The notes beneath the pieces were generated by a model. It saw nothing but the letters and a program-made list of their open reading frames with translations. It was not told where the DNA came from and made no database searches. From contig DGOD01000271.1 of the NCBI GenBank assembly GCA_002389265.1, positions 7,857 through 18,922 on the forward strand: a stretch of DNA of 11,066 nt. Direction: 5' to 3'. Below, one piece after another: positions 1 through 5,511 of this stretch. How positions within the stretch are numbered: the stretch's first letter is position 1; each line of letters starts with the position of its first letter. The translations under genes and the position numbers were made by a program. This DNA is from Gammaproteobacteria bacterium UBA4475 (GTDB lineage Bacteria > Pseudomonadota > Gammaproteobacteria > Pseudomonadales > Azotimanducaceae).

Positions 1-230
1 TGAGTGCCTCGCTTCACCTCTTGGTAAAGCTGCTGCAGTAATTCGCCTGCCGAGCGCACGATACTGCTCTCGCCGATCAGGTGAAAGGCATTGCCCCGAT
101 TGTTAATGGTGATGCCAAGGCGCTTCTCAATCTGGCGCAAGTGTGCGTCGAAAGGGCCGCATAAATTGGCGAGTTGCTGGCTGTCGTTCGGTTCCAGTTT
201 GACCTGAAACGGCTCGGTATGAATATTCAA
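1..230 (-). CDS. ybeZ: PhoH-family ATPase (YbeZ), N-terminal part only
   Basis: This is the first 76 codons of a PhoH-like protein whose remainder, including the P-loop ATPase domain, lies beyond base 1. The translation contains LCGPFDAHLRQIEKRLGI and then NNRGNAFHLIG, which matches the N-terminal region of E. coli YbeZ as I remember it. YbeZ-type proteins are cytoplasmic ATPases that work with the endoribonuclease YbeY, and miaB-ybeZ-ybeY is a common gene order in gammaproteobacteria. Position directly downstream of miaB on the same strand supports the call. The start is odd. The frame is open back to a TAG at 257-259 and contains no ATG. The TTG at 228-230 aligns with the E. coli start (here L-NIHTEPF, in E. 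coli MNIDT). The good ribosome-binding site upstream serves an out-of-frame ATG at 248-250. Family confidence is high; the start is uncertain. Confidence 0.85.
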   Translation of the reverse strand, partial: MNIHTEPFQVKLEPNDSQQLANLCGPFDAHLRQIEKRLGITINNRGNAFHLIGESSIVRSAGELLQQLYQEVKRGT

Positions 231-250
231 TTTGGCTGGCGTAATAACAT
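227..250 (-). other. Seven-codon leader ORF overlapping the ybeZ start
   Basis: On the minus strand an AGGAA sequence is followed five bases later by ATG (248-250). This opens a frame coding for MLLRQPN and ending in TGA at 227-229. The TGA overlaps the proposed TTG start of ybeZ (228-230) as TTGA, a layout typical of translational coupling. Direct sequence evidence is only the RBS, the ATG and the overlap. Expression of the peptide is inference. The alternative is a one-base sequence error that hides the true fusion of this ATG to the ybeZ frame. Confidence 0.35.
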
Positions 251-317
251 AGGGTTCCTAGAATATACTTTCCATCGCAGGAGGAAAAGAGAAGAATCAG
301 ATCTGCGCCAGGGGCCG

Positions 318-1652
318 TTAGCCCCCGGGTGAAACGAGAATCGCGCGCAGTGAATTCGGTAGAGCTTGGGTAATTTCCACATCGACGAGCTGACCGGTCA
401 GGTCCTTGTCGCTGGCAGAAAAATTGACGACGCGATTGTTCTCGGTACGCCCCTGAAACTGGCCGGGATCTTTACGGGATAAACCGGTGACTAAGACTGT
501 CTGCTGGCTACCAACCATACCGCGACTGATGCGCATGGCCTGTTGATTAATTTTATCTTGGAGTGTTTTCAGCCGCGTCTTTTTTACCGCCATTGGTGTT
601 GAGTCAGGTAAATCTGCAGCTGGCGTACCTGGCCTGGCACTGTAGATGAAGCTGAAAGACTGATCGAAGCCGATCTCTTCAATCAAGTCCATGGTGGCCT
701 GAAAATCTGCGTCTGTCTCCCCGGGAAAACCAATGATGAAGTCCGATGACATACTGAGCTCGGGTCTGATTTGCCGCAGGCGTCGAATTTTCGACTTGTA
801 TTCCAGCACGGTATGACCCCGCTTCATCCGCGCCAGTACCCGGTCAGAACCACTTTGCACGGGCAAATGCAGATGGCTGACCAATTCCGGCACCTCGGCG
901 TAGATGTCGATCAGACTCTCTGAAAATTCTACTGGATGCGAGGTCGTGTAACGAATCCGATCAATACCGTCAATTTCCGCCACCAAACTGATCAGGTAGG
1001 CCAAGTCCGCCTGACTGCCATCTTCGAGGTCAACACGGTAGGCGTTGACGTTCTGCCCTAATAGATTGACCTCACGCACACCCTTATCCGCCAACTGAAT
1101 GACTTCCTGCAAGACATCCACTAGGGGCCGGCTAACCTCTTCGCCGCGGGTATAAGGCACCACGCAGAACGAACAATACTTGCTACAACCCTCCATAATC
1201 GAGACGAATGCCGTGGGACCATCAACGGAAGGTTCCGGCAGGCGATCAAACTTTTCAATTTCCGGAAAGCTGATATCGATGACAGCGGTAGTCGAACCAT
1301 TGATACCATCCAGCAACTCTGGCAATCGATGCAATGTCTGCGGACCGAAAATCATGTCAACGTAGGGCGCTCGTTGACTGATGGCGGCGCCCTCTTGACT
1401 TGCGACACAACCGCCAACGCCAATTTTCAGGTCAGGGTTTTTGAGTTTCAACTTGCGCCACCGACCCAATTGATGAAAAACCTTTTCCTGCGCCTTTTCT
1501 CGAATCGAGCAGGTATTCAACAACAACAAATCAGCTTCATCTTCTGACTCGGTTATCTCGTAGCCGTGCGTCTCCTTTAATAGGTCCAACATCCTGGATG
1601 AATCATACTCATTCATCTGACAGCCGTGGGTCTTGATAAATACTTTGTTCAC
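318..1652 (-). CDS. miaB: tRNA-2-methylthio-N6-dimethylallyladenosine synthase MiaB
   Basis: MiaB is a radical-SAM methylthiotransferase that converts i6A37 to ms2i6A37 in tRNAs reading UNN codons. The protein is about 444 residues. The N-terminal UPF0004 domain carries the three cysteines that hold the auxiliary 4Fe-4S cluster (C11 in [12 protein letters not shown]48 in [21 protein letters not shown]82 in [11 protein letters not shown]). The radical-SAM motif is CSKYCSFC (C156, C160, C163). The C-terminal TRAM domain includes [16 protein letters not shown] sequence (here [12 protein letters not shown]). E. coli MiaB is 474 residues and has a longer C-terminal tail that is absent here. I chose the GTG at 1650-1652 because [18 protein letters not shown] then lines up with the E. 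coli N terminus, and because a perfect TATAAT at 1702-1707 would put transcription start near 1695. In-frame starts at 1703 (ATG) and 1712 (GTG) would add 17 or 20 residues without an RBS. Confidence 0.97.
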   Translation of the reverse strand: MNKVFIKTHGCQMNEYDSSRMLDLLKETHGYEITESEDEADLLLLNTCSIREKAQEKVFHQLGRWRKLKLKNPDLKIGVGGCVASQEGAAISQRAPYVDMIFGPQTLHRLPELLDGINGSTTAVIDISFPEIEKFDRLPEPSVDGPTAFVSIMEGCSKYCSFCVVPYTRGEEVSRPLVDVLQEVIQLADKGVREVNLLGQNVNAYRVDLEDGSQADLAYLISLVAEIDGIDRIRYTTSHPVEFSESLIDIYAEVPELVSHLHLPVQSGSDRVLARMKRGHTVLEYKSKIRRLRQIRPELSMSSDFIIGFPGETDADFQATMDLIEEIGFDQSFSFIYSARPGTPAADLPDSTPMAVKKTRLKTLQDKINQQAMRISRGMVGSQQTVLVTGLSRKDPGQFQGRTENNRVVNFSASDKDLTGQLVDVEITQALPNSLRAILVSPGG

Positions 1653-1701
1653 TGAAACTTCTTTGCCTTGGCGCGCATCGCGCCCGATAAAGCGGAGAGC
1701 C

Positions 1702-1707
1702 ATTATA
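1702..1707 (-). promoter_or_regulatory. Candidate -10 box for miaB
   Basis: The minus strand reads TATAAT here, a perfect sigma-70 -10 hexamer. The sequence 17 bases upstream (TTCTTT) is a poor -35, so the box stands on the -10 match alone. It would start transcription near 1695 and give a leader of about 43 bases to the GTG at 1652. It overlaps the alternative ATG at 1701-1703, so a promoter here would exclude that start. Confidence 0.3.
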
Positions 1708-1753
1708 GACACTAGTGAGAGACGAAAGAACCTGAAATTTAACCCGTATTTAC

Positions 1754-1775
1754 CCTTGAATTCGATAATTCAAGG
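1754..1775. repeat. Perfect inverted repeat, 9-bp arms with a 4-base centre
   Basis: CCTTGAATT, then CGAT, then AATTCAAGG: both arms match perfectly over nine bases. It lies in the gap between the divergent miaB and DUF1820 genes, about 19 bases upstream of a TTGACA element that faces the DUF1820 gene and about 47 bases upstream of the candidate miaB -10. No T-run follows on either strand, so a Rho-independent terminator is unlikely. A binding site for a dimeric regulator, or a cruciform, is more plausible. Which protein would bind it cannot be told from the sequence. Confidence 0.8.
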
Positions 1776-1793
1776 ACCATATCAACATCTCGG

Positions 1794-1822
1794 TTGACAT
1801 TAGGTCAGCCAGCACCAAAACT
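1794..1822 (+). promoter_or_regulatory. Candidate sigma-70 promoter for the DUF1820 gene
   Basis: TTGACA at 1794-1799 is a perfect -35 hexamer. With a 17-base spacer the -10 would be AAAACT at 1817-1822, which matches consensus at only three of six positions. Transcription would begin near 1829, giving a leader of roughly 23 bases before the ATG at 1852. The weak -10 makes this tentative. Confidence 0.3.
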
Positions 1823-1851
1823 GAATCAACACCACTGAGTATTTAGACGCG

Positions 1852-2193
1852 ATGTCGAACGAACCTATATTCAAAATCATCTTCTATAATCAAGGCGAAA
1901 TCTTTGAAGTTTATGCTCGCCAGATTTATCAAAGTGACCTTTACGGCTTTATCGAGATAGAGGAACTGGTCTTCGGCGAGAAGTCAAAGCTGGTTGTCGA
2001 TCCTAGCGAAGAAAAGCTGAAAGCCGAATTCGAGGGTGTGGCCAGGACTTACGTGCCGATGCACTCAATCGTGAGGATTGATGAGGTTGCCAAGGAAGGA
2101 ACTGGCAAAATCAGCGAAGCCAAGTCGAGTAATATTGCGCACTTTCCGGTATCCGCATTCAACCCGAAAAATCGTCCTACTAAGCCCGAATAG
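1852..2193 (+). CDS. DUF1820 family protein
   Basis: A 113-residue soluble protein with no signal peptide or membrane segment. The core, IIFYNQGEIFEVYARQIYQ, then GFIEIEELVFGE, then LVVDPSEEKLKAEFEGV and a VPMHSIVRIDEV segment near residue 75, is the pattern I recognise as DUF1820, a small conserved family of proteobacteria with no established function. The last 30 residues are polar, rich in Lys, Ser and Pro, and probably disordered. The ATG at 1852 is the natural start. Upstream sequence has no clear Shine-Dalgarno, so translation may be weak or near-leaderless. It is divergent from miaB across a gap of about 200 bases holding an inverted repeat, and convergent with folK. Family call is from memory of the pattern; molecular role unknown. 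Confidence 0.88.
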   Translation: MSNEPIFKIIFYNQGEIFEVYARQIYQSDLYGFIEIEELVFGEKSKLVVDPSEEKLKAEFEGVARTYVPMHSIVRIDEVAKEGTGKISEAKSSNIAHFPVSAFNPKNRPTKPE

Positions 2194-2313
2194 ATAAGCC
2201 TGAACAAGTAGGCCTCAATAAATGCGCCTGAGCAAACCGCCTCGAGCCTCCTCGGCTTAACTGAGCCAGCTTATCCAGATTATCCAACCCAGCCGATCAG
2301 CCAGCCTGACACC
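2194..2313. other. Convergent gap between the DUF1820 gene and folK
   Basis: These 120 bases separate two converging genes. They contain short low-grade repeats: GCCTGA/GCCTCA-type units at about 2198, 2212 and 2226, and TTATCCA twice at 2271-2277 and 2280-2286. There are weak hairpins of four to five base pairs built from AGCC/GGCT (2246-2249, 2254-2257, 2264-2267). No convincing terminator with a U-tract is visible on either strand, and no ORF is supported. Confidence 0.4.
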
Positions 2314-2826
2314 TCATTCTTCAGCTGTCGACCAGCGGCTTAGGGTGTCTGCGGGCAGGTCGGCGATCAAGGCAGCCAGCGGCCGCGCCTGTCCGGGTAG
2401 CATCAAATTCGGCATTAATTCCCACATAGGCACGAGCACAAACCCCCGCTCCAAGGCTCTTGGGTGTGGGATCACCAGCTCCGGCAATTCAATAGTCCGA
2501 TCCGCATACCAAATAATATCCAAATCCAGGATTCGGCTTTCGTTAAAGCCATGATCCAGAGGCCGACCTGAGTCGCGCTCTATGCGCTGCAAAGCCCGCA
2601 GCAGCTCCAAAGGCGCCAGTAGCGTGTCCAGGGCCACAACACCGTTAATGAATTGACCCGCTCCAGCCGCCATCTGAGTTGGCGCAGACCACCACCAGGA
2701 AGAACAGGCAAAATATCCGGTACTCAGGCGCTCAAGTCTATGCAACGCTGTATTGATCGCGCGCTCACGATCACCCAAATTCGATCCGAAGGCGACAAGT
2801 ACACGATTGGCGGGGATATCTGACAT
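2314..2826 (-). CDS. folK: 2-amino-4-hydroxy-6-hydroxymethyldihydropteridine diphosphokinase (HPPK)
   Basis: FolK transfers pyrophosphate from ATP to 6-hydroxymethyl-7,8-dihydropterin, the step before dihydropteroate synthase in folate synthesis; it is cytoplasmic. The protein is 170 residues, near the usual 160. Visible landmarks are FGSNLGDRE (S15, N16), FINGVVALDT with the pterin-contacting Asn at N61, the metal-binding aspartates in SRILDLDIIWY (D101, D103, with R98), and IPHPRALERGF (H121, R127). The loop before R98 reads HGFNESR where E. coli has RWGPR, so the usual Trp-Gly-Pro is missing although the Arg and both Asp are kept. I use the ATG at 2824-2826, with AGGT about 11 bases upstream; a GTG one codon earlier is possible. 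It stands alone here, not beside folB, pcnB or panB, its partners in some relatives. Confidence 0.95.
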   Translation of the reverse strand: MSDIPANRVLVAFGSNLGDRERAINTALHRLERLSTGYFACSSWWWSAPTQMAAGAGQFINGVVALDTLLAPLELLRALQRIERDSGRPLDHGFNESRILDLDIIWYADRTIELPELVIPHPRALERGFVLVPMWELMPNLMLPGQARPLAALIADLPADTLSRWSTAEE

Positions 2827-2886
2827 CACGACATTCTACCTGCGTTTTGCCGCACGTCACGCATAGCAATTGGGACCACAATCATG

Positions 2887-2900
2887 CTAATTTCCATTAG
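2887..2900. promoter_or_regulatory. Small palindrome upstream of the alcohol dehydrogenase operon
   Basis: CTAAT, TTCC, ATTAG forms a perfect 5-bp inverted repeat. It sits about 40 bases before the dehydrogenase start in the folK/dehydrogenase intergenic region (2827-2940). A promoter for the plus-strand operon must lie in this gap, but I could not pick a convincing -35/-10 pair. Five-base arms arise by chance often, so an operator role is only a guess. Confidence 0.2.
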
Positions 2901-2926
2901 GTTCATTTGTGTCACTCTCAGTCTCT

Positions 2927-2934
2927 AAGAAGGA
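2927..2934 (+). promoter_or_regulatory. Strong ribosome-binding site of the alcohol dehydrogenase gene
   Basis: AAGAAGGA ends six bases before the ATG at 2941. It is the clearest Shine-Dalgarno in the window and fixes that start. Confidence 0.75.
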
Positions 2935-2940
2935 TTAGTC

Positions 2941-4026
2941 ATGAAAGCTGCAGTATTACGTGAAACCAACCGACCCCTAGAAATCGAAGAAGTCCAGGTC
3001 TCCAAACCCGGGCCCCGTGAGGTCCTGATCCGCACGCAGGCGGCCGGCGTGTGTCATAGCGATCTGCACTTCATGGACGGCTCGTATCCTTACATGTTGC
3101 CGACGATCCTCGGCCATGAAAGCGCTGGCATCGTTGAACAGGTCGGCTCAGATGTCACCTATGTTAAGAAAGGCGACCACGTGATCACTTGTCTGTCGGC
3201 ATTTTGCGGCCATTGCCACAAGTGCCTGACAGGCCATTTGTCGCTCTGCCAGAGTCCGGAGGTCTCTCGCAAGGCTGAAGAAGAGAGTCGACTGATTCAG
3301 AACAGTCAACCCATCCACCAGTTTCTCAACCTGTCTTCCTTCGCCGAGATGATGCTGATCCACGAGCATGCTCTGGTTAAGGTTCGAGAGGATATGCCCA
3401 TGGACCGTGCCGCCTTGATCGGCTGTTCAACCACCACCGGCGTCGGTGCCGTTTTCCATACCGCTGGGGTCGAGCCAGGCTCAACCGTCGCGGTCATTGG
3501 CTGTGGTGGCGTGGGCCTCGCCGCCATCAATGGTGCTGCCATTGCCGGCGCCGGCATTATTATCGCCGTCGACATGGTGGAATCGAAACTAGAGTTGGCC
3601 AAGGTCATGGGCGCAACCCATGTCATTAATGCCAGCAAATGCGATGCGGTTGGCGAGGTGCTTGAGCTGACCCGTGGCGGTTGCGACTACACCTTTGAGG
3701 CCATAGGCTTGAAAGCCACTGCCGAGCAAGCGTTCAAGATGCTCTGTGCCGGCGGCACAGCAACCGTTATCGGCATGATCCCGGTAGGCACCATGCTAGA
3801 GCTGCACGGTGTCGACTTTCTCTCTGAGAAGAAAATCCAGGGCTCGAATATGGGATCCAATCGATTCCGTATCGATATGCCTCGCTTCGTCGAATTTTAT
3901 CTCAACGGCAAGTTGCACCTCGACCAGATGATTTCCAAACATATCAAGCTGGCAGAGGTTAACGACGCACTCGACGCGTTGAAGGGCGGCCAAGAAGCCC
4001 GTCATATCATTATGTTTGACCAATAG
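2941..4026 (+). CDS. Zinc-dependent alcohol dehydrogenase, class III-like MDR family
   Basis: A 361-residue medium-chain dehydrogenase/reductase, probably oxidising an alcohol with NAD in the cytoplasm. Catalytic zinc ligands are C38 and D41 region (GVCHSD), H59-E60 (LGHES) and C162 (IGCSTTTGVG). The structural zinc lobe has the exact CxxCxxCx7C spacing at C89, C92, C95 and C103. The Rossmann motif GCGGVG is at 187-192, and the acidic D211 ending the second strand (IIAVDM) predicts NAD rather than NADP. Length is slightly below glutathione-dependent class III enzymes (about 370-380), and it looks closer to the AdhD/class-III-like group of unknown substrate than to true formaldehyde dehydrogenase. 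It leads a plus-strand unit: the next gene starts 10 bases after its stop. Family and fold are certain; the substrate is unknown. Confidence 0.95.
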   Translation: MKAAVLRETNRPLEIEEVQVSKPGPREVLIRTQAAGVCHSDLHFMDGSYPYMLPTILGHESAGIVEQVGSDVTYVKKGDHVITCLSAFCGHCHKCLTGHLSLCQSPEVSRKAEEESRLIQNSQPIHQFLNLSSFAEMMLIHEHALVKVREDMPMDRAALIGCSTTTGVGAVFHTAGVEPGSTVAVIGCGGVGLAAINGAAIAGAGIIIAVDMVESKLELAKVMGATHVINASKCDAVGEVLELTRGGCDYTFEAIGLKATAEQAFKMLCAGGTATVIGMIPVGTMLELHGVDFLSEKKIQGSNMGSNRFRIDMPRFVEFYLNGKLHLDQMISKHIKLAEVNDALDALKGGQEARHIIMFDQ

Positions 4027-4036
4027 GCGTACGCGT

Positions 4037-5227
4037 ATGACCCCGGAAGACGTTGGTCTGTCAGCGGCAAGGTTGTACAAGATTGATCATTTGACTCATG
4101 ACTATATCAAGAGCGGCCGCCTGCCTGGGACCCTCTCCTTGGTGGCAAGAAGAGGGGAAATTGCCCACCTTACCTGTCAGGGAAAAATGGACATCGAGGC
4201 CGACAAGGACATGGAGGAAGATACGATATTTCGCATCTACTCCATGTCAAAGCCCATCACCAGCGTCGCCTTGATGATGCTCTACGAAGATGGGCGTTTT
4301 CAGCTGGACAATCCCGTCTCACGTTTTATTCCGGCCTTCAAAAACCTCAAAGTCTATAGTGCCGATGGCAACCATACCGCGCCCGAACGCGAGATGACCA
4401 TTCGCGACCTGCTGACCCATACATCAGGCCTGACCTACGGCTTTATGCAATCTACGGCGGTCGATGCGATGTATCGTGAGCAAGCTGTAGAGCAATCGAA
4501 AAACCTCGAAGAAATGGTTGAGAAGTTGGCCAAAATCCCGCTGCTGTTTTCGCCTGGGACACGCTGGAGTTATAGCGTCGCAACGGATGTTTGTGGTTAT
4601 CTGGTGGAGAAAATATCCAACACACCTTTTGATGAATTTTTGCGCGAGCAAATTTTCGAACCTCTGTCCATGGACGACACTGGTTTCTTCGTGCCAGACG
4701 AGAAAATCCATCGCTTTGCCGCCAATTACCAGCGGACCGAAAACGACGGCCTGCAACTCTTCGACTCACCAGAGACCAGTCACTATCAACGCAGTCCCGG
4801 CTTATTTTCCGGCGGCGGCGGACTCGTCTCAACTGCACACGACTACTATAAGTTTGCCAGCATGCTATTGAATCAAGGCGAGTATGAAGGCACTCGTCTT
4901 CTGGGGCGCAAGACAGTGGAACTCATGACGAGTAATCACATGCCCGGTCATGGTGACTTGGCGAGCATGGGCCAGGCCGTCTTCAGCGAGAGCACCTACG
5001 ACGGCATTGGTTTTGGCCTTGGGTTTTCCGTTATGCTCGACCCAGCAACCGCCCAAATCCTGGGAACGGAAGGTGAATTTGCCTGGGGCGGCGCCGCCAG
5101 CACCTACTTCTTTATTGATCCAGATGAAGATATGCTTGTGATATTCCTGACCCAGTTAATGCCCTCGTCGGCTTACCCGATACGCCGAGAACTACGAGTA
5201 CTCGCCTACCAATCCATTATCGATTAG
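4037..5227 (+). CDS. Serine hydrolase of the class C beta-lactamase family (esterase-like)
   Basis: A 396-residue member of the beta-lactamase/transpeptidase-like fold (Pfam Beta-lactamase). The nucleophile motif SxxK is SMSK at 69-72 (FRIYSMSKPITS). LLTHTSGLTYGF at about 125-136 is the usual family block. The second-motif tyrosine is Y179 in RWSYSVATDVCGYL. The KTG box is replaced by WGG at 350-352 (FAWGGAASTYFFIDP), as seen in EstB-type esterases and related hydrolases. There is no signal peptide or lipobox, so it should act in the cytoplasm on an ester or amide, not on periplasmic beta-lactams or peptidoglycan. I chose the ATG at 4037, with a weak AGG nine bases upstream. A TTG at 4016 in frame would overlap the dehydrogenase gene by 11 bases. 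It sits 10 bases after the dehydrogenase stop and 6 bases before the biotin-carrier start, so cotranscription is very likely. Substrate unknown. Confidence 0.93.
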   Translation: MTPEDVGLSAARLYKIDHLTHDYIKSGRLPGTLSLVARRGEIAHLTCQGKMDIEADKDMEEDTIFRIYSMSKPITSVALMMLYEDGRFQLDNPVSRFIPAFKNLKVYSADGNHTAPEREMTIRDLLTHTSGLTYGFMQSTAVDAMYREQAVEQSKNLEEMVEKLAKIPLLFSPGTRWSYSVATDVCGYLVEKISNTPFDEFLREQIFEPLSMDDTGFFVPDEKIHRFAANYQRTENDGLQLFDSPETSHYQRSPGLFSGGGGLVSTAHDYYKFASMLLNQGEYEGTRLLGRKTVELMTSNHMPGHGDLASMGQAVFSESTYDGIGFGLGFSVMLDPATAQILGTEGEFAWGGAASTYFFIDPDEDMLVIFLTQLMPSSAYPIRRELRVLAYQSIID

Positions 5228-5233
5228 GACAAC

Positions 5234-5464
5234 ATGATTATGTCTAGCCTGCCCATTGAAGCCGAGGTTACTGGTAACGTCTGGAAAATTGAGAAAAAAA
5301 TAGGCGACCGAGTCGAAGCTGAAGACGTTATCATGATCCTTGAGTCCATGAAGATGGAGATCCCGGTGGAAGCACCTTGCGCCGGCACGTTGACAGCGTT
5401 GTTGGTCAAGGAAGAAGACAGCGTGAACGAAGATCAAGTCGTCGCGATGATCGAGGCAGACTAA
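5234..5464 (+). CDS. Stand-alone biotin carboxyl carrier domain protein (biotinyl/lipoyl attachment)
   Basis: A 76-residue protein consisting of almost nothing but one biotinyl domain. The attachment hairpin is ILESMKMEIPVEAP, with the modified lysine at K40 in the MKM triplet typical of biotin rather than lipoyl domains. The flanking pattern (GNVWKIEKKIGDRVEAED before, AGTLTALLVKEEDSVNEDQVV after) is the standard half-barrel. Such mini-carriers ferry carboxybiotin between a biotin carboxylase and a carboxyltransferase, for example of an acyl-CoA, but neither partner gene is in this window. Two starts are possible: ATG 5234, four bases after AGGA, or ATG 5240, ten bases after it; the second gives 74 residues. 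The AGGA overlaps the stop of the upstream hydrolase gene, so translation is probably coupled. BirA-dependent biotinylation is expected, not shown. Confidence 0.9.
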   Translation: MIMSSLPIEAEVTGNVWKIEKKIGDRVEAEDVIMILESMKMEIPVEAPCAGTLTALLVKEEDSVNEDQVVAMIEAD

Positions 5465-5492
5465 GCCGACGGCTTCCTCTCGGCAGAAAGCC
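5463..5492 (+). terminator. Possible hairpins after the biotin-carrier gene
   Basis: AAGCC (5463-5467, overlapping the TAA stop), GGCTT (5471-5475) and AAGCC (5488-5492) allow two alternative 5-bp hairpins sharing the middle element. The 47-base gap to the convergent crotonase gene must end transcription from both sides, but there is no long T-run, so this is at best a weak or Rho-assisted terminator. Confidence 0.25.
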
Positions 5493-5511
5493 TTACCTCG
5501 CCAGCCAAGAT

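Noticed and set aside
318..345. GC-rich hairpin (GGGGC/GCCCC) at the end of miaB as a terminator
   Set aside because: The 5-bp stem overlaps the stop codon but only scattered T's follow; with ybeZ downstream on the same strand, read-through is expected.
3148..3638. Open frames antisense to the alcohol dehydrogenase gene (73 and 110 residues)
   Set aside because: They lie wholly inside a gene whose zinc and nucleotide motifs are intact, have unnatural composition and no ribosome-binding site or recognisable domain.
4016..4036. TTG start for the serine hydrolase giving seven extra residues
   Set aside because: It would overlap the dehydrogenase gene by 11 bases; the ATG at 4037 starts just after that stop and fits the family N terminus.
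3796..4080. 94-residue minus-strand frame across the dehydrogenase/hydrolase junction
   Set aside because: It overlaps the end of one well-supported gene and the start of the next, and shows no family pattern.
4424..5056. Several 60-130 residue frames in both directions within the serine hydrolase gene
   Set aside because: Shadows of a gene with complete SxxK, tyrosine and WGG motifs; their translations are rich in Arg, Cys and His and resemble nothing.
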